DNA of 58,349 nt, taken from contig NZ_LACC01000014.1 of assembly GCF_000967965.1 (NCBI RefSeq), positions 122,115 to 180,463 on the forward strand. The letters are read 5' to 3'. Within the stretch, counting starts at the first letter, position 1; the number at the start of each line of letters is the position of its first letter. The position numbers and the translations under genes are program-made. This DNA is from Pseudomonas fluorescens. Lineage in GTDB: Bacteria; Pseudomonadota; Gammaproteobacteria; Pseudomonadales; Pseudomonadaceae. The notes under the pieces are model-generated. The model was not told the DNA's origin. It made no database searches and saw nothing but the letters and a program-made list of their open reading frames with translations. This document shows, in pieces, positions 43,573 to 52,716 of this stretch.

Positions 43573-44313
43573 CTATCGGTTCAGCAGCGGTGCCAGCAAT
43601 GCACACATACCGCGCCAGTGCGAACCTTCCCAGTAAACCCGTTGGCAGGCGTCGCAGCGCAGGAAGTGCGAATAGAGGGCGCCAATGCGTGGCGGCACCT
43701 GCGTGCGGGCCAGTTCCAGGCTGATCTCGTGCAGCGGCAGGTTGCAATGAAGGCACAGGCTGAATGGCCGCGCACTACGCGCCAGGTCGAGGCGCTCGTA
43801 CAATTCGCGCAGCTGCAGCGACGGTTTCAGGGCATGCACATAACAGCCGTGGCTGATGATTCGCCGCTTGAGCAGTTCGCGGTCGCGGGTCAGCACGATG
43901 CGCCCTTGCTGCGCAGCGATCTCGGCGATCTCGCCATCCTCGAAGCCATTGTCGTAGAGAGTGTCGAAGCCGCTCATGCGCAGCAGGCTGGCCAGCCCGC
44001 CAAGGTGTGCATCAGCGACGAAACGCAGCACCCGTAAAGGTTGCGCGCGAACCTTCAGCAGCGGGCTGATGTCCAGCGCTTCGAACTTGGGATACACCGC
44101 CAACCGGTCACTGTCGAGGATCACCCGCTCCAGGCCCACCGACTCGCCGTTGAGCAGCACCAGTTCGACCTCGGTGTGCGGCACTCCGAGCGCCTCGATC
44201 ATGTGCTTGACCGTGGCCCCTTGCGCGCACTGGCAGGTGAAGGGCTGCCGCCGTCGTTCGGCCGGCAGGAAATCGTTGAGCTCATCAAAGAAGCGGAAAG
44301 TTGCACTGGTCAT
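43573..44313 (-). CDS. Mut7-C RNAse-domain protein with ubiquitin-like N-domain
   Basis: A 246-residue protein. The N-terminal ~80 residues are ubiquitin/ThiS-like (FRFFDELNDFLPAERR, VELVLLNGESVGLERVI). The Mut7-C domain (about 90-245) has a PIN-like core (RFVADAHLGGLASLLRMSGFDTLYDN, quoted in part by position 93-118; IVLTRDRELLKRR) and a four-Cys zinc ribbon (CLHC ... CDAC). The family is predicted to act on RNA, but the role is uncharacterised. Confidence 0.88.
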   Translation of the reverse strand: MTSATFRFFDELNDFLPAERRRQPFTCQCAQGATVKHMIEALGVPHTEVELVLLNGESVGLERVILDSDRLAVYPKFEALDISPLLKVRAQPLRVLRFVADAHLGGLASLLRMSGFDTLYDNGFEDGEIAEIAAQQGRIVLTRDRELLKRRIISHGCYVHALKPSLQLRELYERLDLARSARPFSLCLHCNLPLHEISLELARTQVPPRIGALYSHFLRCDACQRVYWEGSHWRGMCALLAPLLNR

Positions 44314-44397
44314 GTTGAACAGTATGGCAGGGCTGCGGGGGGAGCGTTCCTGGTCGGGACATCTACTGATGTCACCCCTGATCTTGAAGATATTGAA

Positions 44398-44433
44398 TGA
44401 CCGTTGTTGGCTGATTGCTGCCTGTCACGACCG
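44398..44433 (+). repeat. Dispersed repeat, copy A
   Basis: TGACCGTTGTTGGCTGATTG followed by CTGCCTGTCACGACCGG. A similar element recurs at 44921 and 54926 and more weakly at 55128. All are intergenic, so this looks like a small dispersed non-coding repeat. Confidence 0.6.
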
Positions 44434-44515
44434 GTTGAATCCACTACCCATAGCAGTCAATCACCCAAGGCGCTACGCTCGCAGGCACGCTCCTTCAGGT
44501 ACTGACAATTACGAC

Positions 44516-44902
44516 ATGAAACGCATACTTGATCGTTTACGCGTCTGGGCCAGAAAGCTAAAACGGCAAACCATGGTTCTCTGGTTTTGCTATCAGCATC
44601 CGCAGACACCCTGGTTACCCAAATGGATTTCGGTTTTTGTCGTGGCGTATGCGCTGAGTCCAATCGACCTCATTCCTGATTTCATTCCTGTGCTTGGATA
44701 CTTGGACGACGTGATCATCTTGCCGCTTGGCATTCTGCTCGCTATTCGCTTGATGCCTGTGCAGGTGCTCGAGGAGTGTCAGGTCAAAGCGAGTGAGTGG
44801 GAGAAAAGCCAAGTGAGGCCGCCAGCGAACAGGTTTGCTGCGGTAATCGTTGTATTTGTTTGGTTCGTTGCTGCGGGGATTTTGGGGGCTTACTTTCTTT
44901 GA
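44516..44902 (+). CDS. DUF1232 (YkvA-like) membrane protein
   Basis: A 128-residue protein from ATG 44516. The DUF1232 core is YALSPIDLIPDFIPVLGYLD (about 46-66, with DDVIILPLGI after it). A C-terminal membrane segment follows (FAAVIVVFVWFVAAGILGAYFL). The family is of unknown function. It is flanked on both sides by copies of a dispersed repeat. Confidence 0.88.
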   Translation: MKRILDRLRVWARKLKRQTMVLWFCYQHPQTPWLPKWISVFVVAYALSPIDLIPDFIPVLGYLDDVIILPLGILLAIRLMPVQVLEECQVKASEWEKSQVRPPANRFAAVIVVFVWFVAAGILGAYFL

Positions 44903-44920
44903 ATAGAAGTCGCGTCCCCA

Positions 44921-44956
44921 TGACCGCTTCTGGCCGTTTGTTGCCTGTCACGAAAG
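44921..44956 (+). repeat. Dispersed repeat, copy B
   Basis: TGACCGCTTCTGGCCGTTTG, then TTGCCTGTCACGAAAGG. It is in the same orientation as copy A and lies in the 269-bp gap before the quinone oxidoreductase gene. No gene is evident in this gap. Confidence 0.6.
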
Positions 44957-45171
44957 GCAGCCACCAAGCCAGGCAGACTCACGGCGACAACCCTTGTTTT
45001 CTCAATAATCACAATGATCCCAGCATGCTCCACGTACTGACGCCTGCCATTCGCGATTACATTGCTGCAATCAGTGCATTAATGTCCTGCAATCACCCCA
45101 TCTTGTTCATCAGCAGGTCAGTTCTCACACTGAGGCCACTTGTTTGATAGCGGCTTCTGACTGAAGGAGAA

Positions 45172-46152
45172 ATGACCATGGTATCTGCGATCCGGTTTAA
45201 CCAGTTCGGCAACCCTGAAGTACTCAACCTGGAGACGTTGAGCGAACAAACGCCAGGCCAGGGCGAGGTCTGGCTTGAGCAAGAGGCTGTAGGTGTCAAC
45301 TTTATCGACGTTACCCAGCGCAAGGGGGCGGTGCCCATAGCGTTGCCATCCGGGCTTGGGCTGGAAGGCGCTGGGCGTGTCGCAGTTGTGGGGGCGGGTG
45401 TCAGTAACGTACGAGTAGGGGATCGCGTGGCCTATGTCACCGGCCCTATCGGTTCCTATGCTTCGGCCCGGATTTATCCGGCAGAGCGGCTGGTCAAAAT
45501 TCCGGATTCGCTGTCGTTCGATGATGTCGCAGCCGTCATGTTCAAGGGCATCACTGCGCAGTACCTTTTGAAAACCACCTATCCCGTAGGGCCCGGCACA
45601 ACCATGCTCCTCTACGGTGTGGCTGGAGGACTGGGGGAAATCATGGTGCCGTGGGCAAAACACTTGGGTGCCACCGTGATCGGCGTGGTTTCAAAGCAGG
45701 CCAGTGTCGAGAAAGCCCAGGCGTCGGGATGCGATGAAGTGCTGGTGTTCGATGCTGACAACCTGGCTTGCGAAGTCGCTCGTATCACCGAGGGTAAAAT
45801 GGTCGACGTCGTCTATGACCCGATAGGGCGAGTTTCTTTCCAGGCATCCCTGGATTGCTTGCGACCACGGGGTCTGATGGTATCGTTTGGCGCTTCATCG
45901 GGTGCGCCGTCAGCCGTGGAGTTGTCGACACTCAATGCCAAAGGCTCTCTGTTCCTCACTCGTCCTTCGTTGGCAGCCCATACGGCGAGCGCTTCCGAGT
46001 ACCAGGAGCGAGCACAGGATGTGTTGGCCGCCATCGGTGCGGGTATTATCAAACCTTCGGTCCGGGCAAGCTACTCTCTGGCGGATGCAGCATTGGCGCA
46101 TGCGGACCTGGAGTCGGGGCGTTCATCGGGGGCGATCATTTTAAAACCATGA
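45172..46152 (+). CDS. Zinc-independent quinone oxidoreductase (MDR family)
   Basis: A 326-residue NADPH-dependent reductase of the QOR/zeta-crystallin type. The N-terminal GroES-like part has GVNFIDVTQRKG (about 41-52). The Rossmann motif appears as YGVAGGLGEIMVPWAKHLGA, and VDVVYDPIGR follows. AAGGAG precedes ATG 45172. Its stop overlaps the start of the LysR gene by 4 bp. It probably reduces quinones by hydride transfer, but the physiological substrate is unknown. Confidence 0.92.
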   Translation: MTMVSAIRFNQFGNPEVLNLETLSEQTPGQGEVWLEQEAVGVNFIDVTQRKGAVPIALPSGLGLEGAGRVAVVGAGVSNVRVGDRVAYVTGPIGSYASARIYPAERLVKIPDSLSFDDVAAVMFKGITAQYLLKTTYPVGPGTTMLLYGVAGGLGEIMVPWAKHLGATVIGVVSKQASVEKAQASGCDEVLVFDADNLACEVARITEGKMVDVVYDPIGRVSFQASLDCLRPRGLMVSFGASSGAPSAVELSTLNAKGSLFLTRPSLAAHTASASEYQERAQDVLAAIGAGIIKPSVRASYSLADAALAHADLESGRSSGAIILKP

Positions 46153-47075
46153 ATCTTGATGTTCTGAACAATCAGCACAGTGACGAAATCGCTGCGTTTC
46201 TGGCCGTGGCCTCGCAAGGCTCATTTGTCGGGGCTGGCCGGCTATTGCAGCGACACCCAACCGTCGTCTCAAAGCGACTCGCCGCAATGGAAAAACGCCT
46301 CGGCGTTCGGCTCGTGGAGCGCTCCACCCGGCAGGTTCGAATGACTGAAACAGGCGCCAGGTTGGAGCAGCGCCTGCGCTCGGCCATCGAATTGATGAAT
46401 GAAGCGCAGCAGCAAGCGTCCGAGGGCGCCAGCGAAATCCGCGGTACGTTGCGCCTTGCATTGCCGGCAGCCATGGGCAGGCGTTGGCTTGGCCCGATGC
46501 TGCCGGAGTTTCTCAAGGCTCATCCGCATGTCTCGATCCTTGCAGACTACAGCGAGCGTCTGGTCGACATCATCGATGAAGGTTTTGACGCGGCGATCCG
46601 AATCGGAGAGTTGGAAGACAGCCGGTTGATCGCCAAAAAACTGAGTGACCATCGCCGGATACTCTGTGCCTCGCCTGCTTATATCAGGCAGCACGGCATG
46701 CCCGAAACGCCACAGGACCTGATCAGGCACAACTGCCTTCGCTTCAGCGGCCTTGCGTCTTTTCCCCAGTGGAGACTCCATCGCGGCAATGAGCTGCAGA
46801 CGATTTCTCCCAAAGGAAACCTGACGGCCAATGACAGCGAATCATTACTGGCAGCGGCCCGCGCCGATGCGGGAATACTGGGGGCAGGTGACTGGTTGAT
46901 GAGTCGTGATATTGCTGCCGGGAGGCTGTTGCATGTCCTTCCCGACTGGCAATTGGATTCCGCCGGTGGGGTCTATCTGGTCAGGCCATCGGCCAGGTTT
47001 CCGGGCGCGGTGGTCGTCGCCTTCAAACAATGGATCGAGTCAAAGTTCATCCCCGCGCCCCCATGGGACATTTGA
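46149..47075 (+). CDS. LysR-family transcriptional regulator
   Basis: A 308-residue regulator from ATG 46149. The winged helix is near 13-70 (FLAVASQGSFVGAGRLLQRH, PTVVSKRLAAMEKRLGVRL). The substrate-binding domain (about 95-300) includes FDAAIRIGELEDSRLIAKKL. Unusually for LysR genes it is not divergent but translationally coupled (ATGA) to the oxidoreductase it most likely controls. Confidence 0.92.
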   Translation: MNLDVLNNQHSDEIAAFLAVASQGSFVGAGRLLQRHPTVVSKRLAAMEKRLGVRLVERSTRQVRMTETGARLEQRLRSAIELMNEAQQQASEGASEIRGTLRLALPAAMGRRWLGPMLPEFLKAHPHVSILADYSERLVDIIDEGFDAAIRIGELEDSRLIAKKLSDHRRILCASPAYIRQHGMPETPQDLIRHNCLRFSGLASFPQWRLHRGNELQTISPKGNLTANDSESLLAAARADAGILGAGDWLMSRDIAAGRLLHVLPDWQLDSAGGVYLVRPSARFPGAVVVAFKQWIESKFIPAPPWDI

Positions 47076-47166
47076 CCGGTTGACCTTCAGTTCCGAACTG
47101 ACCGACACATGGCTGCCGGTCATGTGTGTTTACAAAATCAGGTGGTGATTCACTTTTTCCATTGGA

Positions 47167-47262
47167 TCAAAGCCAATACAGGGTAGCTGCGGACCACAGC
47201 CAGCCGATGCAGAGGGTGATAGCAAGGTAGATCGCCACAATCATCAGAGGCTGATTCCACAT
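47167..47262 (-). CDS. 31-residue single-span membrane protein
   Basis: The product runs from MWNQPLMIVAIYLAITLC to a C-terminal SAATLYWL. It is almost entirely one hydrophobic helix. The ATG at 47262 has a strong GGGAGGTG site 4 nt upstream, which supports translation. Size and context recall small accessory subunits of membrane complexes. No family was recognised. Confidence 0.6.
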   Translation of the reverse strand: MWNQPLMIVAIYLAITLCIGWLWSAATLYWL

Positions 47263-47367
47263 GACACACCTCCCATAACCGCTTTTTTTACAGGGGGGGC
47301 CTGGTAAATGGGCGCTCGCACGAGCAATACCGCAATCATCAAGCCATTTGAGTGAAAGACGCATTTG

Positions 47368-47523
47368 TCAGAACACTCCAAGGGTGAACTCCATCGCCAG
47401 TACAGCGGACAACGCCAGCGTCATCACCAACACAATAAACATCAGACTCAACTCAGCGAGCTGCTTATAAAGTGGCATCGGCCGTTTCGTGATTCGAGCC
47501 ATTGATCTATTAGTGGAAGCCAT
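47368..47523 (-). CDS. 51-residue membrane protein
   Basis: The chosen start is ATG 47523, which follows GAGGATGGGGTG. A longer in-frame frame to 47664 is possible. A basic N-terminus (STNRSMARITKRPMPLYKQL) precedes one membrane helix (LMFIVLVMTLALSAVLAMEF). It is next to the 31-residue membrane protein, with about 105 bp between them, on the same strand, so the two may be expressed together. Function unknown. Confidence 0.5.
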   Translation of the reverse strand: MASTNRSMARITKRPMPLYKQLAELSLMFIVLVMTLALSAVLAMEFTLGVF

Positions 47524-48069
47524 CACCCCATCCTCACGTTTGCGTGGAACACGCACCACAGGCTTGACCTGGGCAACAAGGCGATGGAACTGCATGGTGG
47601 TGTCGCTCGTTTCATTTTTCACCCCTCGCGTCATGCCTAATCTGGCGAGCCCCGCCGTTTCCATGATGTCCGGGACGACAGCTGTTGCGGGTATCAGGTG
47701 CGGTGCAACTAATGAGCCATTTCAATAGAGCGAAGAAAAAACTCAAATGAATTAACAAGCTGCGTCTGAGGGTTTCAAGCGAGAAAAGGGGGGAGGGGGA
47801 ATGTTCCTCAAATTTGGTGGCAAACGACTGGTTGGGTGGGTGTAGTACCCCATTTATGGAGAGAGTCGCGGCCCTGTTTCACCGATCGCTTTTGGCAGGG
47901 GCTACTTGCCCCTGAGGCAAGGTGGATATAACGGGGCGGGAAGGGCCGCTTCTGTCTGTAGTTTCAATCGGTCGAAGCAACACACCGAATTCTGTTTAAA
48001 AGACCAGTGAGTTTTCGGCACCGCACATTACCCCGCGGAGAAACTCCGATGCCGGGAATTAAGTAACCG
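47524..48069. other. Intergenic region without a clear gene
   Basis: A 546-bp stretch. Open frames at 47489-47728 and 47524-47664 overlap the small membrane gene and look non-coding. 47941-47975 carries GGGCCGCTTCTGTCTG, a fragment resembling the dispersed repeat. No terminator or RNA gene was recognised. Confidence 0.5.
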
Positions 48070-48408
48070 CTACTCAAGCAGTTGATCAATCAACACCGCG
48101 TTGGTGTAGATCAAACTGCCGTCACTCGCTCGGTGCCCGACCAGATGAAACTGACCGCGCTCGTCGTGCAAATAGACACGCATCTGGCAGTCGGACAAGG
48201 GGGCGTATCCCTCGGGCATGATCAAGTCCATCGAGTCCATATCGACATCGACCATGGCTTCACGCTCGTGGGTCTTCTGCAAGCGCTCTTCGGCCTGCTC
48301 CAGACGGACATGCAGAGGTCCGTCGACGTAGAAATGGACTTCCCCCATCGGGGTGGACTTTTGGGCGCCGCTGGTTTTGCACCAGCCTTCGATCGTCAGG
48401 GCACTCAT
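48070..48408 (-). CDS. Conserved hypothetical protein
   Basis: A 112-residue protein from ATG 48408, which follows GGGAGG at 7 nt. It is soluble and acidic, and contains MGEVHFYVDGPLHVRLEQAE and MPEGYAPLSDCQMRVYLHDE. No signal peptide or membrane segment. No family was recognised. It is oriented away from the oxidase operon. Confidence 0.7.
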   Translation of the reverse strand: MSALTIEGWCKTSGAQKSTPMGEVHFYVDGPLHVRLEQAEERLQKTHEREAMVDVDMDSMDLIMPEGYAPLSDCQMRVYLHDERGQFHLVGHRASDGSLIYTNAVLIDQLLE

Positions 48409-48723
48409 GACGAAACCTCCCATGTGGATTGTTGGAATCGGTAGCTATCGTTGCTTCTCAATGCCTTCACTTATGTTTGATGACTGCACAAGGGCAGGGT
48501 TCGACTTTTGGCGCCGCTTCTGGCCAATCCCTGGTGTCCGTCATCAAAAATTCAGTATAGCCGGTCGCCGGGCCTCACCTGCCAACCTCACGGTAAACCG
48601 GATGGGCTCTATACTTCCTACTGACTTTGCCGCCCGGATGGGTGGTATTTGTCTGCCCTGCTTGGACGTCAGTGGCGATGCGTTTGCATAACCAATGAAC
48701 AACAGGAATAGGATGAAGAGGAA
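48409..48723. other. Divergent promoter region of the oxidase operon
   Basis: A 315-bp gap between the hypothetical gene and coxB. GCCGCTTCTGGCCAATCC (48513-48530) is a partial copy of the dispersed repeat. TTGTCTGCCCTGCTTGGACG and the AT-rich stretch before 48700 may hold the promoter, but no clear boxes were assigned. AAGAGGAA precedes the coxB start. Confidence 0.5.
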
Positions 48724-50196
48724 ATGGCAGTAGCAATTATCCTGATACTAATCGTTATTGCATCAGTGCTATTCCACATACTTGCGCCTTGGCAGGCGAC
48801 ACCGGCGGCTTCCAACTGGGGGTCCATAGACACCACCCTGTTCATCACCTTGATCATCAGCGGAATATTTTTCATTGCCATCACGGTATTCATGGCAGTA
48901 GCGGTGATGCGGTATCGTCACAAGGAGGGTGCCAGGGCGGCCTACCAGCCAGAAAATAAAAAGCTGGAACTATGGTTGATTATCGTTACCTCGATTGGTA
49001 TTGCCGGGATGTTGGCGCCAGGGCTGGTTGTCTACAACGATTTCGTCCGGGTGCCTAAAGAGGCTTACGAACTTGAAGTAATCGCCCAGCAGTGGCAGTG
49101 GGCCTTTCGTTTTCCCGGCCAGGACGGGAAGTTGGGCAAGTCGGATATCAAGTTTGTTGATTCCGCCAACCCCCTCGGCCTTGATCCCAAGGATCCTGCA
49201 GGGCAGGACGATGTGCTTGTAATGAATAATGAAGTTCGCCTTCCGCTCGATCGGCCGGTGAAAGTCTTGCTGCGCGCTAAAGATGTCCTGCACGATTTCT
49301 ATGTGCCGCAAATTCGCAGCAAGATGGATATGGTGCCAGGGATGGTGTCGTACTTTTGGTTTACGCCGACTAAAACCGGAAAATACGAAGTCCTTTGCGC
49401 TGAATACTGTGGCGTAGGTCATTACAACATGCGCGGCCATATGATCGTGGAAGAGCAGGGCGTCTTCGATCAATGGCTCAAAGGTCAGCCGACTTTTGCG
49501 CAGACATTGACGACAGCTGCCAAACCCGGTCGAGACAGCGTGCTGGAAAAAGGCCGCCAGTTGGTCGAACAACTCGGCTGCAAGGCCTGCCATAGCCAGG
49601 ATGGCGGTGCCAGTCTCGGACCGGGATGGAAGGGGTTGTACGGCCGCACTGAACAGCTTGCCGATGGCACCCGTGTGCAGGTCGACGAGGCCTACCTGAA
49701 AGAGTCGATTCTCGATCCGAAGGCCCGACTGGTACAGGGCTACCCGCCGGTCATGGTGGCCTATACTCTCAAGGACGATGAGCTGGGTGCTGTCATCGCC
49801 CTGATCAAATCACTGGGTGCTGCGGGGCAAGTCGATGAACCTTCGACCGGCGAAGCGTCGAGCCCGGGTGAAGACCTGGTGGCGCAGGGACAGCGACTGG
49901 CCGGGTCGCTCGGCTGTCTGGCCTGCCACAGTGTCGATGGCAACAAGGGAGTCGGCCCCAGCTGGCTGGGCCTGTATGGCAAGACGGAAACCTTTGCCGA
50001 CGATACGAGCGTAAAGGTCGATGAGGGCTATATCAGAGATTCGGTTCTTCATCCCAATGCCAAAATCGTCAAGGGCTATGCAGCTGTCATGCCGGCCCTG
50101 GCTCCGAGTGACAAGGAGCTGGATGCACTGATCGCTTTTATCAAATCCAAAGCGAATGCTGACGCTGATTCGAACAAGGCGGAGCCAGGGAAGTAG
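48724..50196 (+). CDS. coxB: Cytochrome c oxidase subunit II with two fused cytochrome c domains
   Basis: A 490-residue protein. Three hydrophobic segments (about 2-23, 36-62 and 83-104) precede the CuA domain. CuA ligands are H190, C225, E227, C229, H233 and M236 (CAEYCGVGHYNM). Two heme c sites follow: C286-K-A-C289-H290 with likely distal M344, and C398-L-A-C401-H402 with likely distal M456. Ordinary caa3 subunits carry one fused cytochrome c, and this one carries two in tandem. It is the electron entry subunit of the oxidase at 48724-53773. Confidence 0.95.
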   Translation: MAVAIILILIVIASVLFHILAPWQATPAASNWGSIDTTLFITLIISGIFFIAITVFMAVAVMRYRHKEGARAAYQPENKKLELWLIIVTSIGIAGMLAPGLVVYNDFVRVPKEAYELEVIAQQWQWAFRFPGQDGKLGKSDIKFVDSANPLGLDPKDPAGQDDVLVMNNEVRLPLDRPVKVLLRAKDVLHDFYVPQIRSKMDMVPGMVSYFWFTPTKTGKYEVLCAEYCGVGHYNMRGHMIVEEQGVFDQWLKGQPTFAQTLTTAAKPGRDSVLEKGRQLVEQLGCKACHSQDGGASLGPGWKGLYGRTEQLADGTRVQVDEAYLKESILDPKARLVQGYPPVMVAYTLKDDELGAVIALIKSLGAAGQVDEPSTGEASSPGEDLVAQGQRLAGSLGCLACHSVDGNKGVGPSWLGLYGKTETFADDTSVKVDEGYIRDSVLHPNAKIVKGYAAVMPALAPSDKELDALIAFIKSKANADADSNKAEPGK

Positions 50197-50245
50197 CCGT
50201 AAAACAGCCAGGAATACACTGAAACTTCGGCAGGAGGATGACGTG

Positions 50246-52021
50246 ATGGCCTATGCGGAGCAAGCCGAAACAGAAGCACTGCACGAGCCCAAAAGTTTCC
50301 TGACCAAATACATCTGGAGTCAGGACCACAAGGTCATAGCCATTCAGTATTCGTTGACGGCCATCTTCGTGGGGCTTATCGCTCTGGTATTGTCCGGCTT
50401 GATGCGCATGCAGATAGGCTTTCCCGGTAGTTTGGCGTTCATGGACGCCAGTACTTATTATCAGGCGATGACCATGCACGGCATGATCATGGTCATTTAC
50501 TTGCTCACGGCCTTGTTTCTGGGTGGCTTCGGCAACTATCTGATCCCGCTGATGGTGGGCGCCCGCGACATGGTCTTCCCCTACGTCAATATGCTCAGCT
50601 ACTGGTTTTACCTGGTGGCGGTACTGGTGTTGCTCAGCAGTTTTTTTGTCCCTGGCGGCCCCACAGGTTCCGGCTGGACGCTCTATCCGCCACAGTCCAT
50701 TTCCCAGGGGACACCGGGGGTCGAGTGGGGCATTGTCCTGATGCTCGTCTCACTGGCGATTTTCATTGTCGCGGCCACCATGGGCGGGTTGAACTACGTC
50801 ACCACAGTGTTGCAGGCGCGCACCCACGGCATGACCCTGTTTCGCATGCCGCTCTCGGTATGGGGCATCTTCATGGCCTCGATCATGGCCTTGTTGGCGT
50901 TCCCGGCGTTGTTTGTCAGTGCGGTGATGATGCTGTTCGACAAACTGTTGGGCACCAGCTTCTTCATGCCGGCGATGATCTCGCTGGGGCAGCAGCTCGA
51001 TCACCAGGGTGGCAGCCCGATATTGTTCCAGCACCTGTTCTGGTTCTTCGGCCACCCGGAGGTCTATATCGTTGCTCTCCCTGCGTTTGGCCTGGTCTCC
51101 GACTTGATCAGTACCCATGCGCGTAAAAACATCTTCGGCTACCGAATGATGGTGTGGGCCATTATTGCGATTGGCGTACTCAGCTTTGTGGTCTGGGCGC
51201 ACCATATGTATGTCAGCGGAATGAACCCGTACTTCGGCTTTTTCTTCGCCGTCACCACCTTGATCATCGCGGTGCCGACCGCGCTGAAAGTCTACAACTG
51301 GGTGCTGACCCTGTGGCAGGGCGACATCCACTTGACCGTGCCGATGCTGTTTGCCCTGGCCTTTATCGTCACCTTCCTGGTCGGCGGTCTGACCGGGTTG
51401 TTCCTTGGCAATGTGATTGTGGACATCCCGCTCTCGGACACCTATTTCGTCGTGGCCCATTTTCATATGGTCATGGGGGTTGCACCGGTCCTGGTGGTGT
51501 TCGGCGGTATTTATCACTGGTTCCCGAAAATCACCGGGCGCATGTGGAACGACACCCTGGGCAAGCTGCATTTCTGGATTACCTTTCTGGGCACCTACGC
51601 CATCTTCTTCCCCATGCACTACCTGGGTTTCCAGGGCATGCCACGTCGCTACTACGCCTATGAAAACTACGCGTTCATCCCGCAGTCCGCGCAAGACTTG
51701 AATGCCTTCATTACGGTGGTCGCATTGACGGTCGGCGTTTCCCAGTTGCTGTTCCTGTTCAACCTGTCCTGGAGTGCATTCAAGGGCAAGCCCGCAGGCA
51801 GCAATCCCTGGGGCGCGGCCAGCCTGGAATGGCAAACGCCGGACACCCCGCCGAAACACGGTAACTGGGGAGAGAAGTTGCCGGTCGTGCATCGCTGGGC
51901 CTATGACTACAGTGTGCCGGGGATAGAGCAGGATTTCGTGCCGCAAACGGTCTCCGCCGAGGAGCTGGAGCACATGCGGCAACTCAGTGCCGGGACCAAG
52001 ATAGCGGACGTCAAGCCATGA
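50246..52021 (+). CDS. coxA: Cytochrome c oxidase subunit I (A1-type heme-copper oxidase)
   Basis: A 591-residue protein from ATG 50246, which has AGGAGG upstream. Heme a ligands are H78 (MTMHGM) and H407. Heme a3 is held by H405 (VVAHFHM). CuB ligands are H270, H319 and H320, and Y274 is the cross-linked tyrosine. E272 in GHPEVY is the D-channel glutamate that defines A1-type oxidases. Its stop overlaps the subunit III gene by 4 bp. Confidence 0.96.
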   Translation: MAYAEQAETEALHEPKSFLTKYIWSQDHKVIAIQYSLTAIFVGLIALVLSGLMRMQIGFPGSLAFMDASTYYQAMTMHGMIMVIYLLTALFLGGFGNYLIPLMVGARDMVFPYVNMLSYWFYLVAVLVLLSSFFVPGGPTGSGWTLYPPQSISQGTPGVEWGIVLMLVSLAIFIVAATMGGLNYVTTVLQARTHGMTLFRMPLSVWGIFMASIMALLAFPALFVSAVMMLFDKLLGTSFFMPAMISLGQQLDHQGGSPILFQHLFWFFGHPEVYIVALPAFGLVSDLISTHARKNIFGYRMMVWAIIAIGVLSFVVWAHHMYVSGMNPYFGFFFAVTTLIIAVPTALKVYNWVLTLWQGDIHLTVPMLFALAFIVTFLVGGLTGLFLGNVIVDIPLSDTYFVVAHFHMVMGVAPVLVVFGGIYHWFPKITGRMWNDTLGKLHFWITFLGTYAIFFPMHYLGFQGMPRRYYAYENYAFIPQSAQDLNAFITVVALTVGVSQLLFLFNLSWSAFKGKPAGSNPWGAASLEWQTPDTPPKHGNWGEKLPVVHRWAYDYSVPGIEQDFVPQTVSAEELEHMRQLSAGTKIADVKP

Positions 52022-52710
52022 ACAGGCTGCTATTGAGAAACGCCGACGGCGCTGATCCTGGCGGCAGCTGGAGTCGCGACCCTGAGGGTATTCAGGCCGG
52101 CGAGGGTGCCGATAGAAGGCAAACCGCAAGGATAGGCCTGCGCTTGTTTCTGGTGGTGGTGAGTTCGTTATTCTTCCTCTTCCTGATCGCCTTTGTCGCC
52201 CGTTCACAAATGGCCGACTGGCTACCCCTGACAGAGCCTTTGGCGCCGTTAGGCAATCTCCGACCGCTCTGGCTGAATTCGGCTTTTCTGGTATTGAGTT
52301 GCATCGCACTGCAGTGCTCGCGTATGGCCGCCCGAAAGGCTCGGTTGGGCGCAACTGTCATTGGTTTTGCATTGGGGGGTGTCTTTGCCATTGCCTTTCT
52401 GGCGGGGCAACTCTGGGTCTGGCAGCAGTTTGTCGCCTGGGGCTACTTTGTCGCCAGCAATCCGGCCAACAGTTTCTTCTACCTGTTGACCGGTCTGCAT
52501 GGGCTCCACCTGCTGGGCGGGCTGATCGCCTGGTGCTGGATCGTCGCTAAGTTCCTGCGTCATGTGCCACTGGCGCAACTCAGCGCCAGCGTAGAGCTCT
52601 GTGCCATCTATTGGCATTACTTGCTGGGCCTTTGGTTCGTGCTGTTCGCGCTGCTGGCCAGCTCGCCACAAACCTATGACGTCATCGCCAGATTCTGCGG
52701 CCTGAGGTGA
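52018..52710 (+). CDS. Heme-copper oxidase subunit III-like protein 1
   Basis: A 230-residue protein with about five membrane helices. A charged N-terminal tail of ~40 residues is followed by TARIGLRLFLVVVSSLFFLF. The COX3 motif is FFYLLTGLHGLHLLGGLIAW, and IYWHYLLGLWFVLF follows. Its ATG overlaps the coxA stop (ATGA). It is one of two COX3-like subunits encoded in tandem. Confidence 0.88.
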   Translation: MNRLLLRNADGADPGGSWSRDPEGIQAGEGADRRQTARIGLRLFLVVVSSLFFLFLIAFVARSQMADWLPLTEPLAPLGNLRPLWLNSAFLVLSCIALQCSRMAARKARLGATVIGFALGGVFAIAFLAGQLWVWQQFVAWGYFVASNPANSFFYLLTGLHGLHLLGGLIAWCWIVAKFLRHVPLAQLSASVELCAIYWHYLLGLWFVLFALLASSPQTYDVIARFCGLR

Positions 52711-52716
52711 ACATCC

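Noticed and set aside
50750..52354. 534-codon minus-strand frame opposite coxA
   Set aside because: coxA carries all heme and copper ligands in the plus frame. The reverse frame is a GC-driven shadow.
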